Of a stretch of DNA of 64,000 nucleotides, positions 35,272 to 45,008 are shown piece after piece. Both the position numbers and the translations under genes were made by a program. Below the pieces are notes generated by a model. The model was not told the origin of the DNA, searched no databases, and was given only the letters and a program-made list of their open reading frames with translations. The stretch lies in NCBI RefSeq assembly GCF_001708185.1, contig NZ_MDDN01000002.1, positions 62,001 through 126,000 of the forward strand, written 5' to 3'. The DNA is from Lysinibacillus xylanilyticus (GTDB lineage Bacteria > Bacillota > Bacilli > Bacillales_A > Planococcaceae). Positions within the stretch are counted from its first letter, which is position 1, and each line of letters starts with the position of its first letter.

Positions 35272-35541
35272 GAGGTTGATTTCCGTTCCGACTGAGCGCT
35301 TTGTTGCTGTCGCTTCGCTTTCGCACAGATAAAACATTTGCCGCTGACGCTTCGCTTTCGCGCAGAGCAGAGCTTCCTGGGGGCGTCCGATGAGCCGCTT
35401 CACTCGCGAAGCTCGCTCCAGGGTCTCGGGCCTACACGATGTAGGTCACGAAGGCGTTATCACAGGACGTGACGCTCTTAGCCTTCGTTCCTCTATCGCT
35501 GATCCCCAAGGAGTCGCTCAGTCTCCACTTCAATCAACCAT
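35272..35541. repeat. Family A core with nested two-hairpin module
   Basis: GGTTGATTTCCGTTCCGAC at the left and CTCCACTTCAATCAACC at the right, without the outer CTCATCACC ends. It contains two GCTTCGCTTTCGC modules, GATGAGCCGCTTCACTCGCG, and, between CCAGGGTCTC and GCTGATCCCCAAGG, an inserted module: CCTACA-CGA-TGTAGG and hairpin 35447-35487 (ACGAAGGC/GCCTTCGT). 35099-35271 has a hairpin AAGACTGAATTA/TAATTCAGCCTT (35170-35197) but no gene. Confidence 0.88.
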
Positions 35542-35750
35542 TTTACATAGCATGTATCTTCTAGCATGTTACTCTAATTTATAGTGATAATATTTGAAAA
35601 CATAGGCGAAAACAACTGTTTTATATGCAAAAACGCAGCGTCAGCAGATGTACAATTAGCGAATGTTATAAGTCTATTCAGTTCGATTATGGTATGTAGG
35701 CATAGCCTTCACTTTTGAATGCATAAAACATTTAAAATTTTTACACTATT

Positions 35751-35815
35751 GTTGATTGGAGTGGAAGCCTACATGACGCTCGCCCACAGGAAAGCGAATA
35801 GTCTGGAATCAAAAT
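35751..35815. repeat. Family A fragment
   Basis: GTTGATTGGAGTGGAAGCC then GCTCGCCCACAGGAAAGCG and GGAATCAAAATC: the two ends of a family A core with almost all of the middle missing. 35542-35750 shows nothing recognised. Confidence 0.65.
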
Positions 35816-35873
35816 CTCCCTCATTAAACAGCATTCACAAAATTACCTTGACCTTTTTGTTTTTATCACTATG

Positions 35874-35909
35874 AAGACTGAATTATAGTAACTTCTATAA
35901 TTCAGTCTT
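35874..35909. terminator. Perfect 15-bp hairpin, likely terminator
   Basis: AAGACTGAATTATAG pairs with CTATAATTCAGTCTT around six bases. It lies 8 bp beyond the stop of the gene at 35917 (minus strand). T content after the stem is modest on that strand. A related hairpin is at 35170-35197. Confidence 0.6.
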
Positions 35910-35916
35910 GTTATTA

Positions 35917-36141
35917 TTACTGGTTACATTTAAATGAATAGTTTGTTGATAAAAACTTCTTTTCCTTTGAGACAATGGCTTCTCCGCCGTCTTTTTCACA
36001 CTGCTCTGTCATGGCGTCAATTTTTTGGGCATTTATCTTATTTGTCATAAATGTCATACCTAGCCCAAACACAGCAATCATTAAACCAATTATAAGCCAT
36101 AACTTACCGGCTTTATTGCCAGCAGGTCTTTCACTCGCCAC
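35917..36141 (-). CDS. Small single-helix membrane protein, unknown
   Basis: 74 aa. GTG start with AGAGGGG upstream. One membrane helix (LWLIIGLMIAVFGLGMTFM), then an outer domain with two Cys (EQC...FKC) that could form a disulphide. Family not recognised. It starts 15 bp after yqfO ends and so may be its co-transcribed last gene. Confidence 0.7.
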   Translation of the reverse strand: MASERPAGNKAGKLWLIIGLMIAVFGLGMTFMTNKINAQKIDAMTEQCEKDGGEAIVSKEKKFLSTNYSFKCNQ

Positions 36142-36156
36142 ATCTATTCCCCTCTC

Positions 36157-37278
36157 TTACACGAATAAAAACGGTTCTGTATGAATAGTAGATTGTACAA
36201 ATTCAACCGTATATTTTTTATCCTCACTCATTTTTGCCATCTTTTTAGCTACACCTGCAATCATCACTTTTTCAACATGATGACCCGGATCCACGATTTG
36301 TAGACCAATTGCTTGTGCGTCCTGTGCAGTATGGAAATACATATCTCCTGTTAAAAATACATCTGCTCCTGCACGCTTTGCAGAATAGATATATTTATTG
36401 CCGTCGCCACCGACAAGCGCAATTTTTTTCACCTTCGATTGTAAATCGCCAACAACTCGGACAGCCGGTACATCTAGCTGCTGCTTTACAAATTGAGTAA
36501 ATTCATGAAGAGTCATTTCTTGTGGTAAGAAACCAACACGTCCTAAGCCCATTACATTGGTTTGCTGATCTAAACGAATGATATCATAGGCAGGTTCTTC
36601 ATATGGATGTGCAAGTAACATTGCCTTTAATATACGGTTTCGAATAGACTCCGGAAATACTACTTCTACCTTCACTTCTTCTTCAACATGTAATTCACCA
36701 ATAGAACCTACATGTGGATTTGCACCTGCTAGTGCACGGAAACGTCCTTCACCTAATGTAGTATAGCTACACGCTTCGTAATCGCCGATACGACCTGCTC
36801 CCGCCTTTGCTAATGCCTCACGTAAATCATTGGCATTTGCAGTTGGTATAAAAACAGCCAACTTCAACATATTTTCCGCATATGTTTCTTCTAAAATAGA
36901 ACGATTTTCAAGCTGTAGAGCATCTGCCAGTAAATCGTTGACACCACCTTCAGCCACATCTAAATTTGTATGTGCTGCATAAACGGCAATATCATTTTTT
37001 ATAAGCTTTTCATATAAGCGTCCAGCTGGATTATCAGTACGAATATTCGCTAACCGTCTGAAGATTGGTGGATGATGTGCGATTATTAGCTCGCAGCCTT
37101 GCTGTATTGCCTCTTCTGCTACCGCTTCATTAACATCTAATGTGACTAATACTTTACTTACAGGCTTGTTTAATGTGCCAATAGCAAGCCCAATTGGATC
37201 ATTTTCCATACAGGCAATCTTTTTGGGTGACCATGATTCGAATAATTGGATAATTTCCTGACCGTTTACTGTCTTCAT
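36157..37278 (-). CDS. yqfO: Nif3-like dinuclear metal protein YqfO
   Basis: 373 aa. Metal-site motifs LIIAHHPPIFR, YAAHTNLDVAEGGVN, LTGDMYFHTAQDA and DPGHHVEK are seen; the inserted CutA/PII-like domain sits in the middle, as in Gram-positive YqfO. Often annotated as GTP cyclohydrolase I type 2, but the true function is uncertain. One base after trmK, as in B. subtilis. Confidence 0.93.
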   Translation of the reverse strand: MKTVNGQEIIQLFESWSPKKIACMENDPIGLAIGTLNKPVSKVLVTLDVNEAVAEEAIQQGCELIIAHHPPIFRRLANIRTDNPAGRLYEKLIKNDIAVYAAHTNLDVAEGGVNDLLADALQLENRSILEETYAENMLKLAVFIPTANANDLREALAKAGAGRIGDYEACSYTTLGEGRFRALAGANPHVGSIGELHVEEEVKVEVVFPESIRNRILKAMLLAHPYEEPAYDIIRLDQQTNVMGLGRVGFLPQEMTLHEFTQFVKQQLDVPAVRVVGDLQSKVKKIALVGGDGNKYIYSAKRAGADVFLTGDMYFHTAQDAQAIGLQIVDPGHHVEKVMIAGVAKKMAKMSEDKKYTVEFVQSTIHTEPFLFV

Positions 37279-37279
37279 C

Positions 37280-37972
37280 TCACAAAACTCCTTCCACTAA
37301 ATCGAGTAGTGCTCCTAACTCTGCACGTTTTTCTTCAATTTCAGGTGTTTGATCTGCAACTTCAATGGACTTTAACACACGTTGCCAATTTTCTTTTTCA
37401 CGTAACCATTTTTCTATAAATGCTGGTGATTTTCGCAGCATTAATTTTGGTCCAAATAAAATTTCTGATTCCGTTAACGTCATTGGACCTCTTTGTAATA
37501 CAAGAATTTCGTAAATTTTTTCATCTTCCTCTAATATCTCTTCGTCGAGAATAGCCCAATTATGTGCTAAAGCCCACTCACGAATCACTTTTGCATGAAT
37601 ATTCGGTTGTAAAACAAGTCGTGTTACCCCTTGCAGTTTTTCTGGATGCTTTTCTAAAATTGATACAATAAGAGGTCCACCCATCCCCGCAATCGTAACC
37701 GTATCTACGTGATCATCTGCTTCTACTGCCGCTAAACCACTTGCAAGTCGTACCGTAATTTTTTCTGTTAAACCTTCTTTTTTCACTTGTCCAACTGCTG
37801 ATTCAAAAGGTCCTTTCACAACTTCCCCTGCTATCGCATAAGAAGCAATGCCTTTATGAATTAAGTAGCATGGTAAATATGCATGGTCACTGCCAATATC
37901 AGCTACAACTGCACCTGAGGGAACAAATTTTGCTACTGTTTCTAATCGCTTTGATAATTTTTGTGCGTTCAT
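37280..37972 (-). CDS. trmK: tRNA (adenine-22-N1)-methyltransferase
   Basis: 230 aa SAM-dependent methyltransferase (YqfN): VADIGSDHAYLP, GEVVKGPFESA, and IAGMGGPLIVSIL with LVLQPN. Methylates A22 of tRNA N1. Operon trmK-yqfO. Confidence 0.95.
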   Translation of the reverse strand: MNAQKLSKRLETVAKFVPSGAVVADIGSDHAYLPCYLIHKGIASYAIAGEVVKGPFESAVGQVKKEGLTEKITVRLASGLAAVEADDHVDTVTIAGMGGPLIVSILEKHPEKLQGVTRLVLQPNIHAKVIREWALAHNWAILDEEILEEDEKIYEILVLQRGPMTLTESEILFGPKLMLRKSPAFIEKWLREKENWQRVLKSIEVADQTPEIEEKRAELGALLDLVEGVL

Positions 37973-38035
37973 TTTTTTACCGCCTACCTTATATAGAGTC
38001 CATTATTAGTATGTATGATGTCGTGAAAAAAAACA

Positions 38036-38075
38036 AATGGAGTTGCCTCAAATTTTGAGCAACTCCATTTTCCAT
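38036..38075. terminator. Hairpin, likely terminator
   Basis: AAATGGAGTTGC and GCAACTCCATTT form a 12-bp perfect stem, A-rich before and T-rich after. On the minus strand it would end cccA transcription before trmK. Confidence 0.85.
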
Positions 38076-38146
38076 TAAATAAATGAAGATAAATAAATTA
38101 TAGCTGTACCAATCACGCTTAAACGCTTTCAGTACAGCTACTTTTG

Positions 38147-38203
38147 CCTTGGCATAATTGAGTCTGGAACCGAATGTTTAGACATCCGATGAAAGAAGTT
38201 AAA
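38147..38203. repeat. Family B fragment
   Basis: TTTTGCCTTGGCATAATTG, then AGTCTGGAACCGAATG and GTTTAGACATCCGATGAAAG: the left palindrome and the right end of a family B element joined, with the middle lost. Ends at the cccA stop. Confidence 0.7.
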
Positions 38204-38554
38204 CTATTTCAGAGTAGCAATGTACTCAGCGATTGCTTTTGCTTCCGCTTCAGTTTTCATTCCAGGTTGCATTGGAGTTCCTTCGATACCATTAGTTAAA
38301 ACGTCAACGATACGAGCTTCATCCAAGCCATGTAAGTTTGGTCCTACAGCACCAGTTAAGTCAGCAGCGTGACAGCCAATACAAGATTGTACTAAAGCTG
38401 AACCGTCATCAGTAGCTTCTGTTTTTTCACCGCCGCCTTCTTTTTCAGCAGCAATTTCTTTTTTGTCTCCTGCACCTGTTAAAGACATGAAGAAAATAAG
38501 TCCAATACCAAATGCCAGAATTAAGATGTAAGGAACGACTGGATTGTTTTTCAT
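38204..38554 (-). CDS. cccA: Cytochrome c-550, membrane-anchored
   Basis: 116 aa. N-terminal membrane anchor (VPYILILAFGIGLIFFM), an Ala/Glu/Gly-rich linker, haem-binding CIGCH, and a distal Met ligand in GTPMQPGM. Electron carrier on the outer face of the membrane. Position between trmK and sigA matches B. subtilis cccA. GGAGGG precedes the ATG. Confidence 0.95.
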   Translation of the reverse strand: MKNNPVVPYILILAFGIGLIFFMSLTGAGDKKEIAAEKEGGGEKTEATDDGSALVQSCIGCHAADLTGAVGPNLHGLDEARIVDVLTNGIEGTPMQPGMKTEAEAKAIAEYIATLK

Positions 38555-38969
38555 ATGTTTTCCCTCCTCATTGTAAATCTACTTCTATTATAATATAGAA
38601 TCAGTCAACACCTAATATTGTACTTCATTAACCATGAAACGAAAAGCCCTATTCGCTAAGTTTTCCTTTGTTTGTAACAATTTCGACATTTCTGTATCTA
38701 TTGGATAAAATATGTCTTGTTTTCTCCAATATTTGGACTATCTATTACCTTTTAGCAATTTGAAACTAACTTTTCACACGCAGTTATCTTTCCATTATTT
38801 ACGCTTTCGTATACCATGAAAATCAAAAATTTCTTATAACCCTATTGCAAACAATTAATTAGCTAAATAAGTTATCCTAATATCTTAAATCTGTATTTTC
38901 AAAAACTCATTCTGTAAATGTTTCCTAAAAATCATACTACTTTTGCAGAAAAAATAAATTTTGATGATA
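38555..38969. other. Intergenic region, nothing recognised beyond a -10
   Basis: AT-rich. A TATAAT on the minus strand just before cccA (near 38592) may be its -10; the nearby TTGACT is at the wrong distance. No small gene or structured RNA seen. Confidence 0.4.
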
Positions 38970-39014
38970 CAAAAAAAGAATCTGTAAGCTAGTTGAAAGC
39001 AAACAGATTCCTGA
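38970..39014 (-). terminator. Terminator of the gene at 39031
   Basis: GAATCTGT (38978-38985) pairs with ACAGATTC (39003-39010), followed on the minus strand by seven T. Confidence 0.85.
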
Positions 39015-39030
39015 TAGACAAAGTGGGTTC

Positions 39031-39594
39031 TTAAGATAAGTTTATGATATAGTAGCCAATCAGTGCTAGTAATCCTAGAACACCTGAGATCGTGAAATAA
39101 AATAACTTCATTTTTATACCTGACCAAAGCCAAACCCCACAATTTGCTGCAATCAAGCAAAACAATGCAATATTATCTCCATTAAAATATGTAGTGTAAA
39201 TTCGAATAGTCATACTGAACAATAAAACTGCAGCTAATAAATGAAAAATAGGAGCTAATAAATCATTTCTCCGTGCCACTCGAAACGCTGTAATAAATAA
39301 TGTTAGTGCGGCTATTCCAACGATTACCGTTAAAATTAACATTAAAGAGGTTATTGTAAAATACACAAACAGAAGAGCAATCATAGCGATACATATACCT
39401 ACTATTAAAAATACCAACTTTCTCTTTTCAGAAGGTAATATAGCTTGCTTATGATGTACTGGGTTCAACTCTTCAAGATCAGCTCCTTCTGCGTAAAGAG
39501 TCGCTAAAAAATCACAGTAGTGCTCTGGTAATAGCTTATTCTGCTTCCAAAACAATATCTCATTTAAGATTATTTTTTTTCGAGGATTTGTCAT
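39031..39594 (-). CDS. Multi-pass membrane protein, DUF2157-like
   Basis: 187 aa from the ATG at 39594, with GGAG 9 bp upstream. A soluble N-terminus (ILNEILFWKQNKLLPEHYCDF) is followed by about six membrane helices. The N-terminal layout resembles DUF2157 membrane proteins, but I am not sure. No functional residues seen. It follows sigA but after a terminator. Confidence 0.7.
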   Translation of the reverse strand: MTNPRKKIILNEILFWKQNKLLPEHYCDFLATLYAEGADLEELNPVHHKQAILPSEKRKLVFLIVGICIAMIALLFVYFTITSLMLILTVIVGIAALTLFITAFRVARRNDLLAPIFHLLAAVLLFSMTIRIYTTYFNGDNIALFCLIAANCGVWLWSGIKMKLFYFTISGVLGLLALIGYYIINLS

Positions 39595-39825
39595 AGTAGT
39601 TACTCCAAACATTGCTTGATAATGGTTGTTATTACAATTTTATCTCAAAATCTTCAAAAACACATCTGTATAAAGTAGCAAAAATAGCAAAATTGTCTCA
39701 TTCTAATTACTCGATATCAGTATTTTTCGAAACAATATTTAAAGTTGATGTAAGTAATTAGTCACTTCTCTTTCGCAGTTATTCTCTCGGGGCGCGGATA
39801 TTTCCTTCTCTTCCCCGGATATTAA

Positions 39826-39870
39826 AAAAGGGCTATCCGATTAGTCATTACTAATCCAAATAGCCCAACT
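39826..39870 (-). terminator. sigA terminator
   Basis: GGGCTAT-CC-GATTAGT pairs with ACTAATC-CA-AATAGCCC around CATT; T-run after on the minus strand. Confidence 0.88.
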
Positions 39871-39879
39871 TGATTTATT

Positions 39880-41007
39880 CTATTCTAAGAAATCTTTTAA
39901 ACGTTTGCTGCGAGAAGGGTGGCGTAGTTTTCTAAGCGCCTTCGCTTCAATTTGGCGAATACGTTCACGTGTAACACCAAATACTTTTCCTACTTCTTCT
40001 AATGTACGTGTGCGACCATCATCTAAACCAAAACGTAGGCGAAGGACATTTTCTTCACGGTCAGTTAATGTATCTAACACGTCTTCTAATTGTTCTTTTA
40101 ACAATTCATATGCTGCATGGTCAGATGGAGATTGAGCTTCAGAATCCTCGATAAAGTCTCCTAAATGTGAATCATCTTCTTCTCCAATTGGTGTTTCAAG
40201 AGATACTGGTTCTTGTGCAATTTTTAAAATTTCACGTACTTTTTCTGGTGTTAAATCCATTTCTTCACCAATTTCTTCTGGAGATGGCTCGCGGCCTAAG
40301 TCCTGTAATAATTGGCGCTGTACACGAATTAATTTATTAATGGTTTCTACCATATGCACCGGAATACGGATTGTACGTGCTTGGTCCGCAATTGCACGTG
40401 TAATTGCTTGGCGAATCCACCATGTTGCATAAGTGGAAAATTTAAAGCCTTTACGGTAGTCAAATTTCTCAACAGCCTTGATAAGCCCCATATTCCCCTC
40501 TTGAATTAAATCAAGGAATAGCATCCCACGACCAACATATCGCTTCGCAATCGATACAACAAGACGTAAATTTGCTTCTGCTAGACGTTTACGTGCTTCC
40601 TCGTCACCTTGCTCAATACGTTCCGCTAATGCGATTTCTTGGTTGGCAGAAAGTAAGTCAACTCGACCAATTTCTTTTAAATACATGCGTACAGGGTCAT
40701 TTATTTTTACACCTGGTGGTACACTCAAATCATTTAAATCGAACGTCTCTTCGCTTGCTTCTTCTTTCATTAAGCTCTCTTCTTCAAATTCTTCTTTTCC
40801 GATGATTTGAATGTCTTTATTCTTTTCAAGATCCTCAGCAAAGTGGAAAATCTCTTCATTCTCCAATTCATAAGGCGCTAATTTCTCTGAAATTTCTTTC
40901 ATCGAAATTTCACCTTCTGTTTTTGCTTTTTCTTGTAGTATTTTTTTTGCTTCATCTAATGTAATTTCAACTTCTACCTCTTTTGAACGTTCTGACTTGT
41001 CCGCCAT
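39880..41007 (-). CDS. sigA: RNA polymerase primary sigma factor SigA
   Basis: 375 aa. Region 1.1 is at the N-terminus, 1.2 at [13 protein letters not shown], 2.1-2.4 at [28 protein letters not shown] and [15 protein letters not shown], 4.2 at [25 protein letters not shown]. Housekeeping sigma. Downstream of dnaG by 32 bp with AAGGAGG, the classic dnaG-sigA operon. Confidence 0.98.
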   Translation of the reverse strand: MADKSERSKEVEVEITLDEAKKILQEKAKTEGEISMKEISEKLAPYELENEEIFHFAEDLEKNKDIQIIGKEEFEEESLMKEEASEETFDLNDLSVPPGVKINDPVRMYLKEIGRVDLLSANQEIALAERIEQGDEEARKRLAEANLRLVVSIAKRYVGRGMLFLDLIQEGNMGLIKAVEKFDYRKGFKFSTYATWWIRQAITRAIADQARTIRIPVHMVETINKLIRVQRQLLQDLGREPSPEEIGEEMDLTPEKVREILKIAQEPVSLETPIGEEDDSHLGDFIEDSEAQSPSDHAAYELLKEQLEDVLDTLTDREENVLRLRFGLDDGRTRTLEEVGKVFGVTRERIRQIEAKALRKLRHPSRSKRLKDFLE

Positions 41008-41039
41008 AAACCTTCCTCCTTCTAAACAACCGAATCGGG

Positions 41040-42860
41040 TTAAATCGCCGATAACGATTTTCTTAAATGAATAATCTGTTGGGCGATTTCAAGTGCACGC
41101 GCATACTCATGCATCTTCTCCGCTTCCTTTGACTCATGCATCTTTTGTTGAATTTCTTGCTCAATTCTATATTTTTGCAGCTGTCGTATTGAGTCTGTGA
41201 CCTCCGCCTCTGCTTGGTCGGGATCTCGCTCTGCTAAAGCCGCTTCCATAACAATCTTTCGTAATTCCGAGTCATCTAATATCTCAACAAAACGCTGATA
41301 ATCAGGATGACCATATTCCTCATAAAATCCTACTAAGCGAACAAAAACTGCCATATAGGCATCTCGTACAAATGGCTCTTTTTGCTCACTACGTAATACC
41401 TTGTCCACTACATCTATATTATGAAGCATATGAGCCAGTAATAAACGTTCGGCACGTTCAGCTGCGTCCATAGGCTTATTTTGTTGAGTGACCGGCATCG
41501 AAGGCGTCTGAACAGGCATTTCTACTTTTGCAGAACGCACCTGATTTGCCTCTAGCTTTCGGAATTGAGCATAAATCGCTTCTTCCGAGATATTGGTTTC
41601 ATTCGATAGCTGTCTTATATACAAATCTCGTTCAACAGGTGAGGATCTACCTACCAGTTGTTCAAGAACCTCTTGAATATATTGAAGCGTATCATTTTCA
41701 AATTGAAAGTTTTTATTTCGTCTAGCATGCATCATCATAAAAGCAATATACGCATGAGGGTTTTCCAAAATTTGTTCTTTAAATGCTTGTCCACCTAAAC
41801 TACGAATGTATTCATCAGGATCTAGCTTATCTGGTAACACCGCAATATTGACTTTCATACGTTCTGTTTGAAGTAATTGTGCCGCTCTTTTTGCCGCATC
41901 GAAACCAGCATTATCACCGTCATAGCAAATCGTAATCTGCTCTACTAAGCGCTTTAGCTTCGTGATATGCTGATTCGTAAGCGAAGTACCCATTGTTGCT
42001 ACGGCATTCGTTACACCAACAGAAGTTGCTGCTAAAACATCCATAAATCCTTCCACCAATACTACTTGACGATTTTTTCTAATTGAGGTTCGTGCTTTAT
42101 CTAGGTTATATAGCACTTCACTCTTTTGAAATATTGGTGATTCTGGACTATTTAAATATTTTGCCTCTTCACCAGTTGATGAAAGGATTCGTCCTGAGAA
42201 TGCAATAATCTTACCGTTCTCATCACGAATAGGAAACATAATACGCCCTCTAAAACGGTCAAAATAGCGCTCTTCCCCTTCTCGCTTGATGATTAAACCA
42301 CTTTCTGCGATTTCTTGTAAGTTATAACCTTTTCTTTCAAGCAATATTGTTAATGCATCAAAGCTTGGAAGAGACCATCCAATGCTATTAGATTCTATAA
42401 GTTCCCTTGTAAATCCTCTTTCTAGTAAATAATTTAAAGGTTCTTCACCATCTTCCGTATTTAACAGTAAATGATGAAAAAAATCTGCTGCAAAAGCGTG
42501 TGCTTCTTTCATCCTTTCTTCTGCTTTAGATACCTTTTTCGTTACTTCAGGTAAACTAGGTCCAACATCTAATTGTATGCCAACACGTTCACCAAGTTTC
42601 ACAACTGCGTCAGGAAAAGAAACACCTTCTATATCCATGACAAAAGTAATAGCGTTACCACCTGCACCACAACCAAAGCAATGAAAAATTTGTTTGTCTG
42701 TTGACACAGAAAAAGATGGCGTTTGTTCTCCATGAAATGGACAGAGACCAAACCAATTGCGTCCACGCTTTGTAAGCTGCATATATTCGCTTATGACATC
42801 AACAATATCCGATTGTGTACGAATCTGTTCAATCACTTCTTCTGGAATTTTCCCTGCCAA
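41040..42860 (-). CDS. dnaG: DNA primase
   Basis: 606 aa. Zinc-binding domain with [13 protein letters not shown] and [17 protein letters not shown] core with [10 protein letters not shown] and YDGDNAG, and a C-terminal DnaB-binding domain. Makes primers at the replication fork. Probable TTG start, giving [14 protein letters not shown], like B. subtilis DnaG; GGTGATG upstream is a modest site. Confidence 0.96.
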   Translation of the reverse strand: MAGKIPEEVIEQIRTQSDIVDVISEYMQLTKRGRNWFGLCPFHGEQTPSFSVSTDKQIFHCFGCGAGGNAITFVMDIEGVSFPDAVVKLGERVGIQLDVGPSLPEVTKKVSKAEERMKEAHAFAADFFHHLLLNTEDGEEPLNYLLERGFTRELIESNSIGWSLPSFDALTILLERKGYNLQEIAESGLIIKREGEERYFDRFRGRIMFPIRDENGKIIAFSGRILSSTGEEAKYLNSPESPIFQKSEVLYNLDKARTSIRKNRQVVLVEGFMDVLAATSVGVTNAVATMGTSLTNQHITKLKRLVEQITICYDGDNAGFDAAKRAAQLLQTERMKVNIAVLPDKLDPDEYIRSLGGQAFKEQILENPHAYIAFMMMHARRNKNFQFENDTLQYIQEVLEQLVGRSSPVERDLYIRQLSNETNISEEAIYAQFRKLEANQVRSAKVEMPVQTPSMPVTQQNKPMDAAERAERLLLAHMLHNIDVVDKVLRSEQKEPFVRDAYMAVFVRLVGFYEEYGHPDYQRFVEILDDSELRKIVMEAALAERDPDQAEAEVTDSIRQLQKYRIEQEIQQKMHESKEAEKMHEYARALEIAQQIIHLRKSLSAI

Positions 42861-43029
42861 ATCATCACCATCTTTAAATTACGTTCTAAAACACAATTCG
42901 CTATCCGATTTAAAAATCCTTTATTTCTCGACAAAAAAATAGGATTTTTCTCTTTAGCAATATTTTTACCACAATTTTATTATTATAAAACAAAAATTAG
43001 TTTTTATCTATACTATTTTCAAAACCTAC

Positions 43030-43066
43030 TCAAAAAAACCGCCTCTTACAACCGAGGTGGTTTATC
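43030..43066 (-). terminator. ccpN-ppsR terminator
   Basis: AAACCACCTC pairs with GAGGCGGTTT (one mismatch by G-T) on the minus strand, then T7. 42861-43029 shows nothing else. Confidence 0.88.
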
Positions 43067-43078
43067 GAAATTCGTTTC

Positions 43079-43891
43079 TTATTTACAGGTCGAGATATGC
43101 TCAATAATGACATTTGCTGTTTCTTCTACAGCTTTATTTGTCACATCAATAACTTTACAACCAATTTTACCGACAATTTTTTCAAAATGCTGAATTTCTT
43201 CTAATATACGCTTATGTTGCGCGTAGATAGCATCATCATTCAATCCAAGAGTCATTAATCTTTCTTTTCTAATTGAGTTTAATTTATCAGGAGAAATAAT
43301 TAAACCAAAACATTTTTTTGGATCAATCATAAATAGTTCTTCAGGTGGCTCCACTTCTGGTACTAAAGGGACATTCGCCACCTTATAGCGTTTATGTGCT
43401 AAGTACTGTGATAATGGTGTTTTAGAAGTACGTGAAACACCAACAAGTACGATATCAGCCTGCAATAGACCACGTGGATCTCTTCCATCATCATATTTTA
43501 CTGCAAATTCAATAGCCTCAATTTTTTTAAAGTAATCATCATCTAGCTTATGAACGATTCCTGGTGCTTCTAATGGGATCTCTTCCATAAATGTTGCCAT
43601 TGTTTTTAAAGCAGGTCCTAAAATATCGATTGCATATACTTTTTCTTGTTCACACAGTTCATGTAATAACGATCGCATCTCCTGCCGAACAAGCGTGTAC
43701 ACAATAAATGCCTGCTGTTTCGCTGCAAGGCAAACAATTTTTCGGATGAGCTCCTCTGACTGAATATGAGGAAAACGCCGAATCACCGTGTTTTCCAAAC
43801 CAGGTCGAAACTGGCTAATAACTGCTTTCGCTACTTGATCACCAGTTTCCCCGACTGAATCAGATATAACAAAAACACGTAGTCTTTTCAT
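43079..43891 (-). CDS. ppsR: Pyruvate/PPDK regulatory kinase-phosphorylase (YqfL)
   Basis: 270 aa DUF299 family: [17 protein letters not shown] and the P-loop-like [15 protein letters not shown]. Family members phosphorylate and dephosphorylate pyruvate phosphate dikinase or PEP synthase. Start ATG 43891 after AAGGAG; upstream in-frame codons reach into ccpN. Co-transcribed with ccpN (19-bp gap), as B. subtilis yqzB-yqfL. Confidence 0.93.
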   Translation of the reverse strand: MKRLRVFVISDSVGETGDQVAKAVISQFRPGLENTVIRRFPHIQSEELIRKIVCLAAKQQAFIVYTLVRQEMRSLLHELCEQEKVYAIDILGPALKTMATFMEEIPLEAPGIVHKLDDDYFKKIEAIEFAVKYDDGRDPRGLLQADIVLVGVSRTSKTPLSQYLAHKRYKVANVPLVPEVEPPEELFMIDPKKCFGLIISPDKLNSIRKERLMTLGLNDDAIYAQHKRILEEIQHFEKIVGKIGCKVIDVTNKAVEETANVIIEHISTCK

Positions 43892-43910
43892 GCTGTTCTC
43901 CTTCAAATAT

Positions 43911-44543
43911 TTAGACATTCTGTACAAGCGATAAGAAAGCTCGTGTAATCGTCGTTTTTGTAAGACGACCGACGATTGTCAATCCGCCTTCCTGTGGCTC
44001 TACTACTGGTAACGAATCAACTTCTCGTTCAATTAGTTTATTTGCTGCGACAACTAAAGAATCTGATCTCTCACAATACGAAATGTTTGGCATGCGTGTC
44101 ATAATGATATGTACAGGGATTTTATTTAAATCCTGAGTACCAATACTTGTACGTAGTAAATCCTTGCGAGAAAGTACTCCTGTCAAAAACTCATTCTTAT
44201 CCACGACAAAGAGTGTTCCAACATCCTCAGAAAACATGAAGCAAATCGCATCATATACAGTCATTGTTTCTGGTACTACAACCGGTCCCGAATGAAAATC
44301 TTTCACCTTTAAATTGTGAATACTATCCGTCAATGTAACGGATGTTTTTTTACCTGAATAGAAATAGCCAACACGAGGTCTAGCATCTAAAAAGCCCGCC
44401 ATTGTGAGTATAGCTAAATCTGGTCTTAAAGTCGCTCTTGTCAGATTGAGACGTTCTGCAATATGTTCGCCTGTAATTGGGCCGTTTTCTTTCACAATTT
44501 GTAAAATGTCTTCCTGACGTTTATTGAGTTCGATTGGACTCAC
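43911..44543 (-). CDS. ccpN: Catabolite repressor CcpN
   Basis: 210 aa. N-terminal helix-turn-helix ([27 protein letters not shown]) and two CBS domains. CcpN represses gluconeogenic genes gapB and pckA when glycolytic substrates are present, sensing ATP/ADP and others. GTG start, giving [17 protein letters not shown], like B. subtilis YqzB. Divergent from the glyS leader. Confidence 0.94.
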   Translation of the reverse strand: MSPIELNKRQEDILQIVKENGPITGEHIAERLNLTRATLRPDLAILTMAGFLDARPRVGYFYSGKKTSVTLTDSIHNLKVKDFHSGPVVVPETMTVYDAICFMFSEDVGTLFVVDKNEFLTGVLSRKDLLRTSIGTQDLNKIPVHIIMTRMPNISYCERSDSLVVAANKLIEREVDSLPVVEPQEGGLTIVGRLTKTTITRAFLSLVQNV

Positions 44544-44633
44544 CGCCTCAAATCTAATAGTGTTATACTTATGCTCAATTATTATATACTATTTTAATAA
44601 TTATTGCGAAGAAAAGAACTACATGCTACAATA

Positions 44634-44662
44634 TTGACACATACGCTTGCTCTAAATGTATT
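44634..44662 (+). promoter_or_regulatory. glyS leader promoter
   Basis: TTGACA, 17-bp spacer, TGTATT. About 30 bp before the T-box leader begins. Confidence 0.7.
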
Positions 44663-44689
44663 TTCGAGCGATTTGCGTTATACAGGCGA

Positions 44690-44890
44690 TGATAGGAAAA
44701 GAGTATCTGTTCCATTTTAAAGCGAGTAGAAGATGGTGAAAGTCTACATAGTAACAGAGAAAAGGCACTCCTTGAGCTAACTTTTTAAAAAGAGGTTTTA
44801 AACATCACGTTTAAAACAATCAGGGTGGAACCGCGGGTTTTAGCACTCGTCCCTGGGCATTTAATGTGCCCGGAGACGGGTGCTATTTTT
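44690..44890 (+). promoter_or_regulatory. T-box riboswitch, glycine (GGC specifier)
   Basis: Stem I has GAGTA and GGTGAA; the specifier loop carries GAAAAGGCAC with GGC at 44764-44766, a glycine codon. The T-box sequence AGGGTGGAACCGCG is at 44822-44835, followed by the terminator stem GCACTCGTC/GACGGGTGC (44843-44883) and T5. Uncharged tRNA-Gly would stabilise the antiterminator and switch on glyS. Confidence 0.95.
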
Positions 44891-45008
44891 AATTTAGTTC
44901 TTAACTAAATTGAAAAATTTCTTTTGCGAATTTGTAGATCCGTTTTATAAATTCGCTAAAACAAAATTACTGTTCACTCTGTGAAAACTATGAAGGAGGC
45001 TATTTTTT

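Noticed and set aside
35390-35584. 64-aa gene
   Set aside because: Read-through of a family A core and its hairpin module.
38885-39160. 91-aa gene on the minus strand
   Set aside because: Overlaps the better-supported membrane protein gene at 39031-39594 in another frame and covers its terminator.
42723-43193. 156-aa gene on the plus strand
   Set aside because: Runs antisense through the start of dnaG, a terminator and the end of ppsR; no start signals.
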